NCBI GenBank assembly: GCA_018604165.1
Contig: CP075895.1
Span: forward strand, 1,788,501-1,852,500
Direction: 5' to 3'
DNA from: Chitinophagaceae bacterium LGM1
GTDB taxonomy: Bacteria; Bacteroidota; Bacteroidia; Chitinophagales; Chitinophagaceae
DNA: 64,000 nucleotides
Made by a program: the position numbers and the translations under genes. Positions 26,122 to 35,725 of this stretch are shown piece after piece. The notes under the pieces are model-generated. The model was not told the origin of the DNA and made no database searches. It saw nothing but the letters and a program-made list of their open reading frames with translations. Within the stretch, counting starts at the first letter, position 1. Every line of letters begins with the position of its first letter.

Positions 26122-26991
26122 ATGCGTCAGCTCAAAATCACGAAATCCATTACAAATCGTGAGAGCCAGTCTTTAGAAAAGTATCTTCAGGAAATTGGTA
26201 AAGTAGATTTGATTACCCCCGAAGAAGAAGTACAACTTGCCATAAAAATCAAACAAGGCGACCAGCGCGCACTTGAGAAACTAACAAAGGCCAATTTGCG
26301 CTTTGTGGTATCTGTGGCAAAGCAATATCAAAATCAGGGTTTATCGCTTAGCGATCTTATCAATGAGGGGAATTTAGGTCTTATCAAAGCAGCACAACGC
26401 TTTGACGAAACACGCGGTTTCAAATTTATCTCTTATGCTGTATGGTGGATTCGTCAATCAATATTGCAAGCATTGGCAGAGCAATCACGTATCGTTCGTC
26501 TGCCACTAAACAAGGTTGGTTTATCAAACAAAATCAGCAAAGCATATTCTCAACTGGAACAAGAGTTTGAGCGTGAACCATCTACTGAAGAATTGGCAGA
26601 ACTGTTAGAAATAGGCACTGAAGAAATAGAAACTACATTGGGCGTAGCAGCACGACACGTATCGGTTGATGCCCCGTTTGTAGATAGTGAAGACAATACA
26701 TTATTGGATGTATTGGAAAATCCTAATTCAGAATCTGCAGACTCTGAATTGGAACACTACGACTCGCTTCGTTGCGAAATAGAGCGTTCACTCAGCACTT
26801 TAACAGACCGTCAGCGCGATGTAATAAAACTATACTTTGGTATAGGTGTAGAGCATCCTATGAGCCTTGAGGATATTGGTGAAAAATTCTCTTTAACACG
26901 CGAACGTGTACGCCAGATTAAAGACAAAGCAATAACTAAATTGCGTACTGCTACGCGTTGTCAGTTACTGAAATCGTATTTGGGCAACTAA
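26122..26991 (+). CDS. rpoD: Primary RNA polymerase sigma factor RpoD/SigA
   Basis: A 289-residue sigma-70 family group 1 factor. Region 1.2 begins at about residue 12 ([20 protein letters not shown]), region 2 contains the -10 recognition and melting segment ([29 protein letters not shown]), region 3 follows, and region 4 has the helix-turn-helix [20 protein letters not shown]. There is no region 1.1, as is usual in Bacteroidota. The chosen ATG at 26122 gives the canonical [10 protein letters not shown] start; ATG at 26116 and TTG at 26110 are in-frame alternatives. A Bacteroidota promoter lies upstream and a strong terminator downstream, so the gene is monocistronic. Confidence 0.96.
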   Translation: MRQLKITKSITNRESQSLEKYLQEIGKVDLITPEEEVQLAIKIKQGDQRALEKLTKANLRFVVSVAKQYQNQGLSLSDLINEGNLGLIKAAQRFDETRGFKFISYAVWWIRQSILQALAEQSRIVRLPLNKVGLSNKISKAYSQLEQEFEREPSTEELAELLEIGTEEIETTLGVAARHVSVDAPFVDSEDNTLLDVLENPNSESADSELEHYDSLRCEIERSLSTLTDRQRDVIKLYFGIGVEHPMSLEDIGEKFSLTRERVRQIKDKAITKLRTATRCQLLKSYLGN

Positions 26992-27014
26992 AGCAATACA
27001 AACTGTTTATATTT

Positions 27015-27043
27015 ACAGCCTTGCAACATTGCAAGGCTGTTTT
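27015..27043 (+). terminator. Intrinsic terminator of rpoD
   Basis: ACAGCCTTGCAA pairs with TTGCAAGGCTGT and is followed by TTT. It ends only seven bases before the next gene's ATG, so the DUF1684-like gene either begins from a promoter inside this area or depends on read-through. Confidence 0.8.
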
Positions 27044-27049
27044 AATTAT

Positions 27050-27658
27050 ATGAAGTACAGACTGTTATTGATTATTTTATTATTCCCGATTATTACATTG
27101 GCACAATCTGCCTATAAAAAAACTGTTGACAAGTGGCGAACAGAATACAAGCAAGCATTCATAACAGAAGAGCGCAGCCCATTGAAGGCTAATGATACTG
27201 CCGACCTTCGCTTTTTTGAAATCAATGAAAAATATAAGGTTAATGCTACCCTTAACCTAACACCAGATAGCAAGTCATTTGAAATGCCTACCTACAGCGG
27301 CAAAACAAAAACTTTCAGGCAATATGGCACGGCCATGTTTATTATTAACGATACTATTATTACACTCAGCATTTATCAGAATTTAAAGCTGCTTGAAGAC
27401 CCAAAACACAAGAATCTATTATTCATTCCGTTTACAGATGCTACATCATACATTGAAACCTATGCAGGTGGCAGGTATATTGATGTTGAGATTGGTGATA
27501 TAGTAAACAACAAACTAATTATAGATTTTAATAAATGCTACAACCCTTATTGCGCTTATGCAACAGGCTACAACTGCCCCATCCCCCCTTTAGAGAATAG
27601 AATGGATGTAGCCATAAAAGCAGGCGAAAAATTATTTGCCGGCAAGCATAAAGAGTAA
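27050..27658 (+). CDS. DUF1684-like exported protein
   Basis: A 202-residue protein with a signal peptide ending near TLAQ (residue 18). The second half carries the family hallmark FIPFTDATS...ETYAGGRYIDVE (about 129-149) and DFNKCYNPYCAYATGYNCPIPPLEN (about 164-188), as in DUF1684 proteins, whose function is unknown. ATG at 27050 fits the signal peptide; an earlier in-frame TTG at 27029 lies inside the rpoD terminator and is unlikely. Followed after about 50 bases by the spermidine-synthase-like gene. Confidence 0.85.
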   Translation: MKYRLLLIILLFPIITLAQSAYKKTVDKWRTEYKQAFITEERSPLKANDTADLRFFEINEKYKVNATLNLTPDSKSFEMPTYSGKTKTFRQYGTAMFIINDTIITLSIYQNLKLLEDPKHKNLLFIPFTDATSYIETYAGGRYIDVEIGDIVNNKLIIDFNKCYNPYCAYATGYNCPIPPLENRMDVAIKAGEKLFAGKHKE

Positions 27659-27711
27659 AGTAATAAGCACATTCTGCTTATATTTATTTTATTAAAAAAA
27701 ACGGACAGTCA

Positions 27712-29304
27712 TTGAAAAACGATATAAATACAAAGCCACTATCTCGCAATTTGTTATTGCTGCTTTCCTTTTTTGAAGGAGCATGTGTGATGGTTGCTGA
27801 GCTGGCTGGGGGCAAGATGTTGGCTCCGTTCTATGGCACATCATTATATGTATGGGCTTCTACTCTTGCTTTAACGCTTGGTGGCCTCACCATGGGTTAT
27901 TATTGGGGAGGAGAGTTGAGTAAGCGTCCCATACAGCAACGTAAGCAAACGCTGTTTATAATATTGGCCATTGCATCTGCATTAGTCATCATTATGCCAA
28001 TGAGTGCCCGATTTATTATGGCCAATACATTGGATATGAATTTCCTAAGCGGTGTGGTAACATCTCAGTTATTCTTTCTACTTCCACCCATACTAGGCAT
28101 GGGAATGGTAAGCCCGATGCTGATAAGCCTGATTGCAGAAAATAATGAATCGGGGAAGGCTGCAGGATTGATATATGCCATATCTACACTCGGCGGAGTT
28201 ATAGCTACTATGATTACAGGGTTTTGGCTGGTACCGGTAGTAGGCATAACATTACCTTGTATAATAGCTGGCGGACTGTTATTACTGCTTACTATCATCG
28301 TCTTGCGTCCTAAAAATAAAGTTGCTGCAGGAGCGACATTACTACTATTAATACCTGCTTTTTTTTTCTATTGTAATGCCCAAAAAAGAGAAACCGACAA
28401 GTACAAAATACTGTACCACTCGGAAGGAATGCTTGGACAAGTAAAAGTTGTAGACTTTGTATATACTGAAAATGGCATGAATATCCCCTCTCGCGTTATG
28501 TTGGTAAATCATAATTGGCAGACATGGATAAGCAGTAAAGACAAGATGTTCAGTTTTTTGTACTACACAAGATTTACAGATGCTGTGATAAAGAGTATGC
28601 CCACAGGAAGTAATGCACTATTGATAGGTTTAGGTGGTGGTACTGTTGCACACCAATTGGAAGAATATGGAATAAATTACGATGCAGTAGAAATTGATGG
28701 CAGACTACCTATGTTGGCAGAGAAATATTTTGGGTTGAAATCAGCTATTGCTAATACCGTTGTAGATGATGGCAGACATTACATTAACGTCTGTAAGAAG
28801 AAATATGACTTGATAATAGTAGATGCATTATTAGGCGAAAACATACCCTCTCACCTGCTTAGTAAAGAAGCATTTGTAAAAATGAAATCTTTGCTCAAAG
28901 AAACGGGCAAGATATTCATTGAATTTGACGGAATTCGTAAAGAAGATGACGGCTTAGCGCAACAGATGGTTCATAACACCTTAATAGCTGCAGGATATAA
29001 TTGCAGCGTATTCTCATCATCACCCAACCGTACAAATTACGACATAATGTATGTTGCTACCATAAACAATAATAGCAGCTATGATACGGTACAAATCAGG
29101 ACAGATACATACTACCCTATCAAAGGAAAATTAAAAATGTTTGAGGTAACCGATATGCTTACAAACCCTACTGATGCCATTGTAACTGACGAAACACCCG
29201 GATTAGACTACCATCTTCGTGACAGGATGATAGCATTCAGGGAAGAATATCTGGGTGACTACAATGCAGAGTTTTTGGAAGACAACATGTCGTTTTACCG
29301 ATAG
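27712..29304 (+). CDS. Fused membrane/spermidine-synthase-like protein
   Basis: A 530-residue protein: the first 215 residues form six to seven transmembrane helices of the type seen in fused MFS/spermidine synthase proteins (EGACVMVAELAGGKMLAPFYG, ALTLGGLTMGYYWGG), and the C-terminal part is a Rossmann methyltransferase-like domain (ALLIGLGGGTVAHQL, then VVDDGRHYI, then YDLIIVDALLGENIP). Real aminopropyltransferases have GGGDG and a putrescine-binding Asp in D-x-x-D-P; here the motifs read GGGT and DALLGENIP, so spermidine synthesis is doubtful. TTG start at 27712; no closer ATG exists. An arginine decarboxylase gene lies 440 bases downstream on the other strand. Confidence 0.8.
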   Translation: MKNDINTKPLSRNLLLLLSFFEGACVMVAELAGGKMLAPFYGTSLYVWASTLALTLGGLTMGYYWGGELSKRPIQQRKQTLFIILAIASALVIIMPMSARFIMANTLDMNFLSGVVTSQLFFLLPPILGMGMVSPMLISLIAENNESGKAAGLIYAISTLGGVIATMITGFWLVPVVGITLPCIIAGGLLLLLTIIVLRPKNKVAAGATLLLLIPAFFFYCNAQKRETDKYKILYHSEGMLGQVKVVDFVYTENGMNIPSRVMLVNHNWQTWISSKDKMFSFLYYTRFTDAVIKSMPTGSNALLIGLGGGTVAHQLEEYGINYDAVEIDGRLPMLAEKYFGLKSAIANTVVDDGRHYINVCKKKYDLIIVDALLGENIPSHLLSKEAFVKMKSLLKETGKIFIEFDGIRKEDDGLAQQMVHNTLIAAGYNCSVFSSSPNRTNYDIMYVATINNNSSYDTVQIRTDTYYPIKGKLKMFEVTDMLTNPTDAIVTDETPGLDYHLRDRMIAFREEYLGDYNAEFLEDNMSFYR

Positions 29305-29316
29305 CAGTATAGATTT

Positions 29317-29676
29317 CTATACCTGTTCCAGCAATTCCAGCTTATTTTTCCATGGGTCGAGAAATGAAATACGTTTATAACCTGGTATTGCACTCTCTTC
29401 CTTTACATCAATTCCTTTTTCGGCAAGTAATTTCCTCACACTCTGGATACTCTCTACTTCAAAAGCGGGGAAACGTTTTGTAGGATACATTTCTGGTTCA
29501 ATACCAAGATGCAGTTCACTTTCCCCTACTTTGTACCATATACCTGGTACAGATTTAGGCTTATCAATCTCCTGCAGCCCGAGCAAACCCGTGTAAAAGC
29601 TTCTTGCTTCTGCCTCAAAACCAGTAGGGATACAAATAGTAACGTGATGTAGCTTTTTAATACTAATAGAAGCCAT
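29317..29676 (-). CDS. VOC-family (glyoxalase-fold) protein
   Basis: A 119-residue single-domain protein of the vicinal oxygen chelate fold: LHHVTICIPTGFEAEARSFY at the start, a central GIWYKVGESELHLG strand, and the C-terminal ISFLDPWKNKLELLE segment that closes the second beta-alpha-beta-beta-beta unit. The histidines and glutamates at the usual metal positions (H9/H10, H56 region, E115 region) are present. Substrate cannot be predicted. Convergent with the preceding gene, 12 bases apart. ATG at 29674-29676. Confidence 0.85.
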   Translation of the reverse strand: MASISIKKLHHVTICIPTGFEAEARSFYTGLLGLQEIDKPKSVPGIWYKVGESELHLGIEPEMYPTKRFPAFEVESIQSVRKLLAEKGIDVKEESAIPGYKRISFLDPWKNKLELLEQV

Positions 29677-29741
29677 GAAATAGATTATCTGACATACAAA
29701 TTAATGAATGTATACATAATATGCTATCTGTAGGGTAAATA

Positions 29742-31154
29742 TTACCTGATATACCCCAGCAATTTCAGCATACTTTGTGCTGTCTGTTCTTTTGCATAAA
29801 GCCAGTCTTCCAGTTCGCCGTTTTTATTGCGCTCTACAACTACGTGCTTGGGCGATGGTATCATGCAGTGTTTGATGCCGCCATAACCTGCCAACTGGTC
29901 TTGATATGCTCCTGTATGAAAGAAGCCGATATACAAAGGCTCTGAACCTTTTTCCTTGTCTATTTTGGGTAGAAACACAGCATTGATGTGCTCCTCTGAT
30001 GTATAGAAATCATGGCTATCGCAGGTAAGCCCTCCAAGATGCACTTCCTGATACTCTTTGTCCCACTTATTGATAGGGAGCATCAGAAATTTTTCACCAA
30101 TACCCCATGTATCAGGTAGTGTGGTAATGAAAGAGCTATCTATCATATACCATGTTTCGCGGTCGTTCTGTTGCTTATCGTCCAGTACGCTGTATATCAC
30201 CGCACCGCTTTCGCCAACGGTAAATGAACCAAATTCTGTATAGATATCAGGTACATCTACTTTGTTCTTCTTACATACTTTTTTGATGTTCGATATTATC
30301 TCGCTCACCATATAGTTGTAATCATAATCAAAACCCAATGAGTGTTTGATTGGGAAACCACCACCAATATTCAGGCCATCCAACTCTGGGCATATCTTCT
30401 TTAACTGGCAATAGAGGTTTACTACTTTATTTAGCTCGCTCCAGTAGTAGATATCGTCTTTTATGCCCTTGTTCATAAAGAAGTGCAGCATCTTTAGCTG
30501 AAACTTCTCGTTACCTTTTATTTTATCTACATAAAACTCTAATACGTCTCTGCTACGAATACCTAAGCGAGATGTATAGAAGTCGAACGTCGGTTCTTCT
30601 TCACTGGCTATTCGCAAACCTATGTTTACTGGGTCTTTAGAACGTATCAGGCGTTTGTAATCTTCAAATTCTGTTTTGTTATCCAGTATCGGTATTACGT
30701 TTTTAAAGCCGTCGTTTATCAGCCTGGCTATATTGCGCGTGTAGGCTTTTGTTTTAAACCCATTGCAAATGATATAGGTTTCTTTATTTATTTTACGACG
30801 TTTGTATAGCTGCTTCACGATTTCTAAATCGTATGCAAAGGATGTTTCTAAATGTACACCGTGCTTCAACGTTTCTTCTACAATAAAAGAAAAGTGTGAG
30901 CTTTTGGTACAGTAACAATAAAAATACTCTCCATCGTAACGGTGCTTTCTGATGGCATCGTTAAACATTTTCTTAGCCTTATTAATCTGCATACCTATTT
31001 TGGGCAAATAAGTAAGTTTGAACGGCGTACCGTATTTATCAATGAGCTTTTTGATTTCGAGGCCGTTAAATTGCAGGTAATTGTCTTTTACTTCAAAACC
31101 ATCCTGCGGAAAGTCGAATGTCTGATGGACAAGGTCCGTGTAAGTATTGTTCAT
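29742..31154 (-). CDS. speA: Arginine decarboxylase (fold-type III PLP enzyme)
   Basis: A 470-residue decarboxylase of the alanine-racemase fold. The PLP lysine is K84 in YCYCTKSSHF, and further motifs are LNIGGGFPIKHS (phosphate-binding glycine loop) and the C-terminal GAYQDQLAGYGG that completes the active site. Length and pattern agree with the short arginine decarboxylase usual in Bacteroidota, which makes agmatine in polyamine synthesis; a different basic or acidic amino-acid substrate (such as diaminopimelate-like) cannot be excluded. ATG at 31152-31154, with a -7 box about 65 bases upstream. Confidence 0.85.
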   Translation of the reverse strand: MNNTYTDLVHQTFDFPQDGFEVKDNYLQFNGLEIKKLIDKYGTPFKLTYLPKIGMQINKAKKMFNDAIRKHRYDGEYFYCYCTKSSHFSFIVEETLKHGVHLETSFAYDLEIVKQLYKRRKINKETYIICNGFKTKAYTRNIARLINDGFKNVIPILDNKTEFEDYKRLIRSKDPVNIGLRIASEEEPTFDFYTSRLGIRSRDVLEFYVDKIKGNEKFQLKMLHFFMNKGIKDDIYYWSELNKVVNLYCQLKKICPELDGLNIGGGFPIKHSLGFDYDYNYMVSEIISNIKKVCKKNKVDVPDIYTEFGSFTVGESGAVIYSVLDDKQQNDRETWYMIDSSFITTLPDTWGIGEKFLMLPINKWDKEYQEVHLGGLTCDSHDFYTSEEHINAVFLPKIDKEKGSEPLYIGFFHTGAYQDQLAGYGGIKHCMIPSPKHVVVERNKNGELEDWLYAKEQTAQSMLKLLGYIR

Positions 31155-31216
31155 TTATCTTACTGAAAAAAATGCGGTTGCCTGATTGAATACTTCGTTT
31201 TTTTTATTTCGGATAA

Positions 31217-31224
31217 CAAATGTA
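31217..31224 (-). promoter_or_regulatory. Bacteroidota -7 box before speA
   Basis: TACATTTG on the minus strand matches TAnnTTTG, about 65 bases upstream of the start codon. The -33 TTTG is not evident. Confidence 0.35.
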
Positions 31225-31303
31225 GCTAATTGCTAAAATGTTACACTATATTTTTTAGCCCTTTTCCATAGAAATAACAATAGCCCCTCAACTACCTATT
31301 GTG

Positions 31304-31311
31304 TATGTTTG
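31304..31311 (+). promoter_or_regulatory. Bacteroidota -7 box before the EamA permease
   Basis: TATGTTTG matches TAnnTTTG, 16 bases before the ATG, predicting a very short leader. No TTTG -33 element at the right distance. Confidence 0.35.
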
Positions 31312-31327
31312 CATCCTGTATCAATAA

Positions 31328-32236
31328 ATGAAAAAAGCATTAATACAAATACATGTGGCCGTATTGCTTTGGGGCTTTACAGGTGTGTTGGGCAGGGCTA
31401 TAGAGCTTACTGCACCCGTATTGGTGTGGTATCGTATGCTGCTGACGGCGGTTATTATGGCAGGCATATTGTACTACCGCAAACAATGGGTGAAGATACC
31501 CACAAAAGATATGCGCCAACTGGCGCTTATTGGCTGCCTGATGGGGCTGCACTGGGTAGGCTTTTATGGCTCTATCAAATTCTCCAACGCTTCCATTGCC
31601 CTTGTTTGCCTATCAACCGCCAGTATTTTTACTTCCGTGTTAGACCCTTTTGTAAACAAAAGTAAGCACGACTATAAAGAGCTACTGATAGGCGCACTGG
31701 CATTGGCAGGTGTGTATCTTATCTATCAGTTTCAGCAGTTTTATGGTTTAGGTATATTGTTTGGGGTAATAGCTGCTATACTTAGCTCTGTATTTACAGT
31801 ATTGAACAAGCGAATAGCAGGCAAGTATCCGGCACGTACTATGGTGTTTTATGAAATGGGTACGGGCTGGCTGTTTATTACATTGCTGATGCCTTTGCAA
31901 TTTTTGTATGAACCCCATACGCAAATCTTACCATCGTCTATGGATTGGCTATGGTTGGTAGTGTTGAGCCTTTGTTGCACAGTGTGGGCACAATCGCTTG
32001 CGTTAAATGCCTTGAAAGTTATAAGCAGCTTTACGGCTACACTAAGCGTAAATTTAGAGCCTGTTTACGGCATCTTGCTGGCATTCCTGTTTTTTAACGA
32101 AAATAAAGAGCTCGGTACTGGCTTTTATGCAGGAATGGGCTTAATTTTATTATCGGTAATTTTACAAACAATACGTTTACTAAAGCCGGGACTTACCGCA
32201 AGCGGATATGTTGCTGAAAAAGGTGGAATAGATTAG
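31328..32236 (+). CDS. DMT-superfamily (EamA) permease
   Basis: A 302-residue protein with ten transmembrane helices in two five-helix EamA repeats; the first starts ALIQIHVAVLLWGFTGVLGR and the second near residue 150 (GILFGVIAAILSSVFTVLNKR). The conserved stretch SLNALKVISSFTATLSVNLEPVYG-type at about 222-246 marks the end of the second repeat. Members export amino acids, purines or other metabolites; substrate unknown. Followed by a short PH-like gene on the same strand after 33 bases. Confidence 0.88.
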   Translation: MKKALIQIHVAVLLWGFTGVLGRAIELTAPVLVWYRMLLTAVIMAGILYYRKQWVKIPTKDMRQLALIGCLMGLHWVGFYGSIKFSNASIALVCLSTASIFTSVLDPFVNKSKHDYKELLIGALALAGVYLIYQFQQFYGLGILFGVIAAILSSVFTVLNKRIAGKYPARTMVFYEMGTGWLFITLLMPLQFLYEPHTQILPSSMDWLWLVVLSLCCTVWAQSLALNALKVISSFTATLSVNLEPVYGILLAFLFFNENKELGTGFYAGMGLILLSVILQTIRLLKPGLTASGYVAEKGGID

Positions 32237-32269
32237 CGGATTTTTATCATTAAAAAAATCTGTGGTGAT

Positions 32270-32623
32270 ATGAACAAATACCTAGAGCAATTGCTGGAAA
32301 TAGAAGTAATAGCCAAAAGCGAACCTGCATCTATGCTACATGCAGACAACAAACGCTGCAACGGCAGGTTGATACTAAGCGGAAAAAGGCTGCTCTTCAT
32401 TTGCAACGGAAATGACAATCCTGAAATAGATATAGACCTTGATACCATCAACGCATTGGCACACGAAAGCCAATTTGTTGACCACAATATACTTACCATC
32501 AACTACCTGCAATACGAAACTGCCCGCTTTACCGTGATAGACTACGATAGTTGGGAAAAAGCCATTGAACAGCAACGCATGACACCCCATGTATTGGCAT
32601 CATTACAGAATTCGTTGAATTGA
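32270..32623 (+). CDS. Small PH/GRAM-like orphan protein
   Basis: A 117-residue soluble protein. A beta-rich region (GRLILSGKRLLFICNG, then IDIDLDTINAL, then TINYLQYETARFTVIDYDSW) followed by a C-terminal helix is reminiscent of bacterial PH/GRAM-like domains, but the similarity is only by pattern and I would not rely on it. ATG at 32270, 33 bases behind the EamA permease, so the two may be co-transcribed. Convergent with the prenyl synthase, ten bases apart. Confidence 0.6.
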   Translation: MNKYLEQLLEIEVIAKSEPASMLHADNKRCNGRLILSGKRLLFICNGNDNPEIDIDLDTINALAHESQFVDHNILTINYLQYETARFTVIDYDSWEKAIEQQRMTPHVLASLQNSLN

Positions 32624-32633
32624 GCAGCTTTTA

Positions 32634-33593
32634 TCACTTCTCCCTACCTAACAGGTAGGTAGCTAAATCGTGCAGGTGTTTTTTGCGACTGCTTTGTACG
32701 GCCGCTTCTTCCAGATTGTTAAATGCTAATTGCGAATAGTGTGCTACAGCTTCTCTGCAAGCAACATCTGCACCCGTATTGGCATAGAGCGATAGCATGG
32801 CAGGTACTTTGCTATCGTCATTGCGTTGCAAGAGCGCATTAATGGCTGTCGATTGCAAGTCGTTGGCGTTTCCCATTGCCTTTAGCAGCAGGTAAGTTTT
32901 TTTATTGGCTATGATGTCGCCGCCGGGTATTTTGCCGCTATCTGCACCGTATGCATCAAGATAATCGTCCTGTAGCTGAAAAGCGATGCCGAGGTTTTTG
33001 CCAAAATCATATAGCTTATCTGCATTGCCCTGTGTAGCACCACCCAGCAAGGCGCCCATCTTCAGGCTACAAGCCAGCAATACAGATGTTTTCAGCGTTA
33101 TCATGTGTATGTACTCGTCTATGGTTACATCCTCGCGGGTTTCAAAATCCATATCCAATTGCTGCCCCTCGCATACCTCTATACTGGTACGGTTGAAGAG
33201 ATGCAAGACCTGTGCCAATGATGTTTTGATATGGGCCAGTTGCTCGTAAGCGTATATAGCCATCACGTCTCCGCAGAGAATGCCAGCGGTTAACCCGTTG
33301 CGGGTATGCAGTGTTGTCTTGCCCCTGCGTAGCGGAGCTTTATCCATTATATCGTCGTGTATCAGGGTGAAGTTGTGAAACAGCTCCACACCCATCGCAG
33401 CACGGTAGGCATCTTCTGTAATATCGCCAAAAAGCTCATTTGCCATCAGGCATATTACAGGGCGTACTCGCTTGCCACCTATCTCCATAAAATACCTGCA
33501 AGGTTCGTACAGTGTTGAGGGCGAATCGGGAAAGGGTAAAGTATTATTCAGCCTTGTTTCAAATAATGTTACTAATTCCGAAAAACTGTGCAT
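32634..33593 (-). CDS. Polyprenyl (farnesyl/geranylgeranyl-type) diphosphate synthase
   Basis: A 319-residue trans-isoprenyl diphosphate synthase. The first aspartate-rich motif is D80-D-I-M-D84 followed by RRG, the second D209-D-Y-L-D213, with KTS and GGDIIANKKTYL also conserved. The fifth residue before the first motif is an aromatic (F75), which in this family usually limits the product to a short chain (C15-C20). It should condense DMAPP/IPP for quinone, carotenoid or undecaprenyl precursors. Three bases separate it from the upstream rnr gene, so the two form one operon. ATG at 33591-33593. Confidence 0.92.
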   Translation of the reverse strand: MHSFSELVTLFETRLNNTLPFPDSPSTLYEPCRYFMEIGGKRVRPVICLMANELFGDITEDAYRAAMGVELFHNFTLIHDDIMDKAPLRRGKTTLHTRNGLTAGILCGDVMAIYAYEQLAHIKTSLAQVLHLFNRTSIEVCEGQQLDMDFETREDVTIDEYIHMITLKTSVLLACSLKMGALLGGATQGNADKLYDFGKNLGIAFQLQDDYLDAYGADSGKIPGGDIIANKKTYLLLKAMGNANDLQSTAINALLQRNDDSKVPAMLSLYANTGADVACREAVAHYSQLAFNNLEEAAVQSSRKKHLHDLATYLLGREK

Positions 33594-33596
33594 GTA

Positions 33597-35624
33597 CTAT
33601 CTTTTGCGTTTCGTTTTGGTTTTTGTGTTTTGTGGCTTGTACTTGGCAGGATGCATGGAGCGTGTACGTTGTGGCCTGCTACCTTGTGGTGCAGCAGCCA
33701 GTGCATAGTCTATCTGCCGTTTTTCGAGGTTGGCACTTACTACACGTACTTTCACGTTATCGCCCATGGCAAATCGTAGCCCTGTATGGTGCCCTACCAA
33801 TGCATACTCGCCTTCCTGCCATTCAAAGTCATCTATATCTCGCAGGTCTGTCAAAGATACCATGCCCTCACATTTATGTGCTACTGTCTCTGCCCAAAAC
33901 CCAAACGAAGATACACCGCTTATCACTGCTTCAAACTCTTCGCCCACATAATCCTGCATATACTCTACCTGCTTGTATTTATTAGCAGCACGCTCCGACT
34001 CCATCGCACGGCGCTCCTGGTCGCTGCAATGGCGGCATTGTGCTTCCATGTGTTTTACCGGCTTAATGTTTTTATCAAGACATTCCTGCAATACACGGTG
34101 TACCATCACATCGGGGTAGCGACGTATGGGCGATGTGAAATGGCAATAGTCCTGAAAGCCTAAACCATAGTGACCAATATTATCGGTAGTATATACTGCT
34201 TTTGACATGGTGCGGATGCCGAGGCTTTCCAGTACGTGCTGTTCGGGCTTACCCTGCACGAGGCGCAGCATTTCGTTGAACGAAGCTGCAATACCTTCGG
34301 GTGTGTCTATATGAAACTTGTACCCGAATTTGGCAGCAAATGCAGTGAATAAACTCAGTTTACTTTCATCGGGGGCATCGTGTACCCTGTATGGAAAAGG
34401 TACGGGCTTCTCTTTTACCATAATACCCGATACATACTCTGCCACCGTACGGTTTGCCAGCAGCATACATTCTTCTATCAGTTGATGTGCTTCTTTACTT
34501 TCTTTTACAGTGATTCCTATCGGTTTTCCTTTTTCATCCAACTTAAACCTCACCTCTTGCGACGAGAAATTGATTGCTCCTTTCTTAAACCTTGCTTTGC
34601 GCAGGTTTTGTGCCATTTCATTCAGTAGCAATATTACATCTTTATGGTCGCCTTCAGCACCCTCTATTATTTCTTGTGCTTCCTCATAAGTATATCTGCG
34701 TACGGAGCGTATAATGGTGCGCCCGAGCCAGTAATCTTTTACCTTGCCTTGCTTGTTGACTTCAAAAATGGCAGAGAACGTGTACTTGTCTTCATTGGGG
34801 CGAAGCGAGCACAACTCGTTTGACAACCTTTCTGGCAACATGGGCAATACCCTATCGGGTAGGTACACACTGGTAGCACGCAGGTAGGCTTCTTTGTCGA
34901 GCGCGCTACCCTGCTCTATGTAATGGCTTACATCTGCAATATGCACCCCCAATTCAAAATTGCCCCCCTTTAGTAGTTTGTACGATATGGCATCGTCAAA
35001 ATCTTTAGCATCTACAGGGTCTATGGTAAAAGTGAGTGTACTGCGCATATCTCTGCGCTTCTTCACTTCTTTGCTATCTACCCCTTCGGGGTAGCGTGCT
35101 GCTTCTTCCAGCACATCGTCGGGAAAGTGCAAGGGGAAACCATTTTCTGCAAGTATGCTCTTCATGGCTACATCATTGGCAGCATCCTGAGTCATAATAC
35201 TTATCACTTCGCCCACAGGATTTTTATTGCCCGTCCATTCTGTAATGCGTACCATCACATGGTCGCCGTCTTTCGCATCATTCAGCAATGGTAGCGGCAC
35301 ATATATATCAACAGGCATCTTATCACTATCAGGTACCAGAAAAGCAAAGTGTTGTTTTACCTGTAGCCTGCCACTGAACTCCGTTTGTTTTCTACGGATT
35401 ACTTCTGTTATCACACCCTCTAATCTTGCCCCGAATTTGCGGCCGTGTTCAGGCACTTCTACCCTTACTTCATCGCCATGCAGGGCATTACCCAACTTTT
35501 CCGGCCGTATGCCGATGTCTTTATCCATTCCATCCACTATCACAAACCCCCTACCTGCACGCGTTATTTCCAGCACACCTTTGTAGGTAAGCCTGCCTTT
35601 CCCGTCTTTTTTCTTCTTTGTCAT
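33597..35624 (-). CDS. rnr: Ribonuclease R
   Basis: A 675-residue 3'-to-5' exoribonuclease. Order: N-terminal OB/cold-shock domains (about 10-145), the RNB catalytic domain with the acidic cluster D202-PVDAKD208-F-D210-D211, and a C-terminal S1 domain (EEFEAVISGVSSFGFWAE) with a basic tail ending in KTKTKRKR. It degrades structured RNA, including damaged rRNA. Shorter than E. coli RNase R (813) because the extra N-terminal helix-turn-helix is absent, which is usual in Bacteroidota. ATG at 35622-35624. Upstream partner of the prenyl synthase gene. Confidence 0.95.
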   Translation of the reverse strand: MTKKKKDGKGRLTYKGVLEITRAGRGFVIVDGMDKDIGIRPEKLGNALHGDEVRVEVPEHGRKFGARLEGVITEVIRRKQTEFSGRLQVKQHFAFLVPDSDKMPVDIYVPLPLLNDAKDGDHVMVRITEWTGNKNPVGEVISIMTQDAANDVAMKSILAENGFPLHFPDDVLEEAARYPEGVDSKEVKKRRDMRSTLTFTIDPVDAKDFDDAISYKLLKGGNFELGVHIADVSHYIEQGSALDKEAYLRATSVYLPDRVLPMLPERLSNELCSLRPNEDKYTFSAIFEVNKQGKVKDYWLGRTIIRSVRRYTYEEAQEIIEGAEGDHKDVILLLNEMAQNLRKARFKKGAINFSSQEVRFKLDEKGKPIGITVKESKEAHQLIEECMLLANRTVAEYVSGIMVKEKPVPFPYRVHDAPDESKLSLFTAFAAKFGYKFHIDTPEGIAASFNEMLRLVQGKPEQHVLESLGIRTMSKAVYTTDNIGHYGLGFQDYCHFTSPIRRYPDVMVHRVLQECLDKNIKPVKHMEAQCRHCSDQERRAMESERAANKYKQVEYMQDYVGEEFEAVISGVSSFGFWAETVAHKCEGMVSLTDLRDIDDFEWQEGEYALVGHHTGLRFAMGDNVKVRVVSANLEKRQIDYALAAAPQGSRPQRTRSMHPAKYKPQNTKTKTKRKR

Positions 35625-35725
35625 GGGTATATCAATGTACTATAAAGATAAGCGCGAAAGCGTTATAAAAAGGTGATATTTATTATTGGTGCGTTAAGAA
35701 TAGGTAGTGTATATTAGGGCTTACT

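Noticed and set aside
27712..31154. Dedicated spermidine operon
   Set aside because: The arginine decarboxylase is on the opposite strand with a VOC gene between, and the synthase-like protein lacks key residues; a joint pathway is not supported.
33512..33985. 157-codon plus-strand frame
   Set aside because: Antisense to rnr and the prenyl synthase; no domain, composition unlike real proteins of the window.
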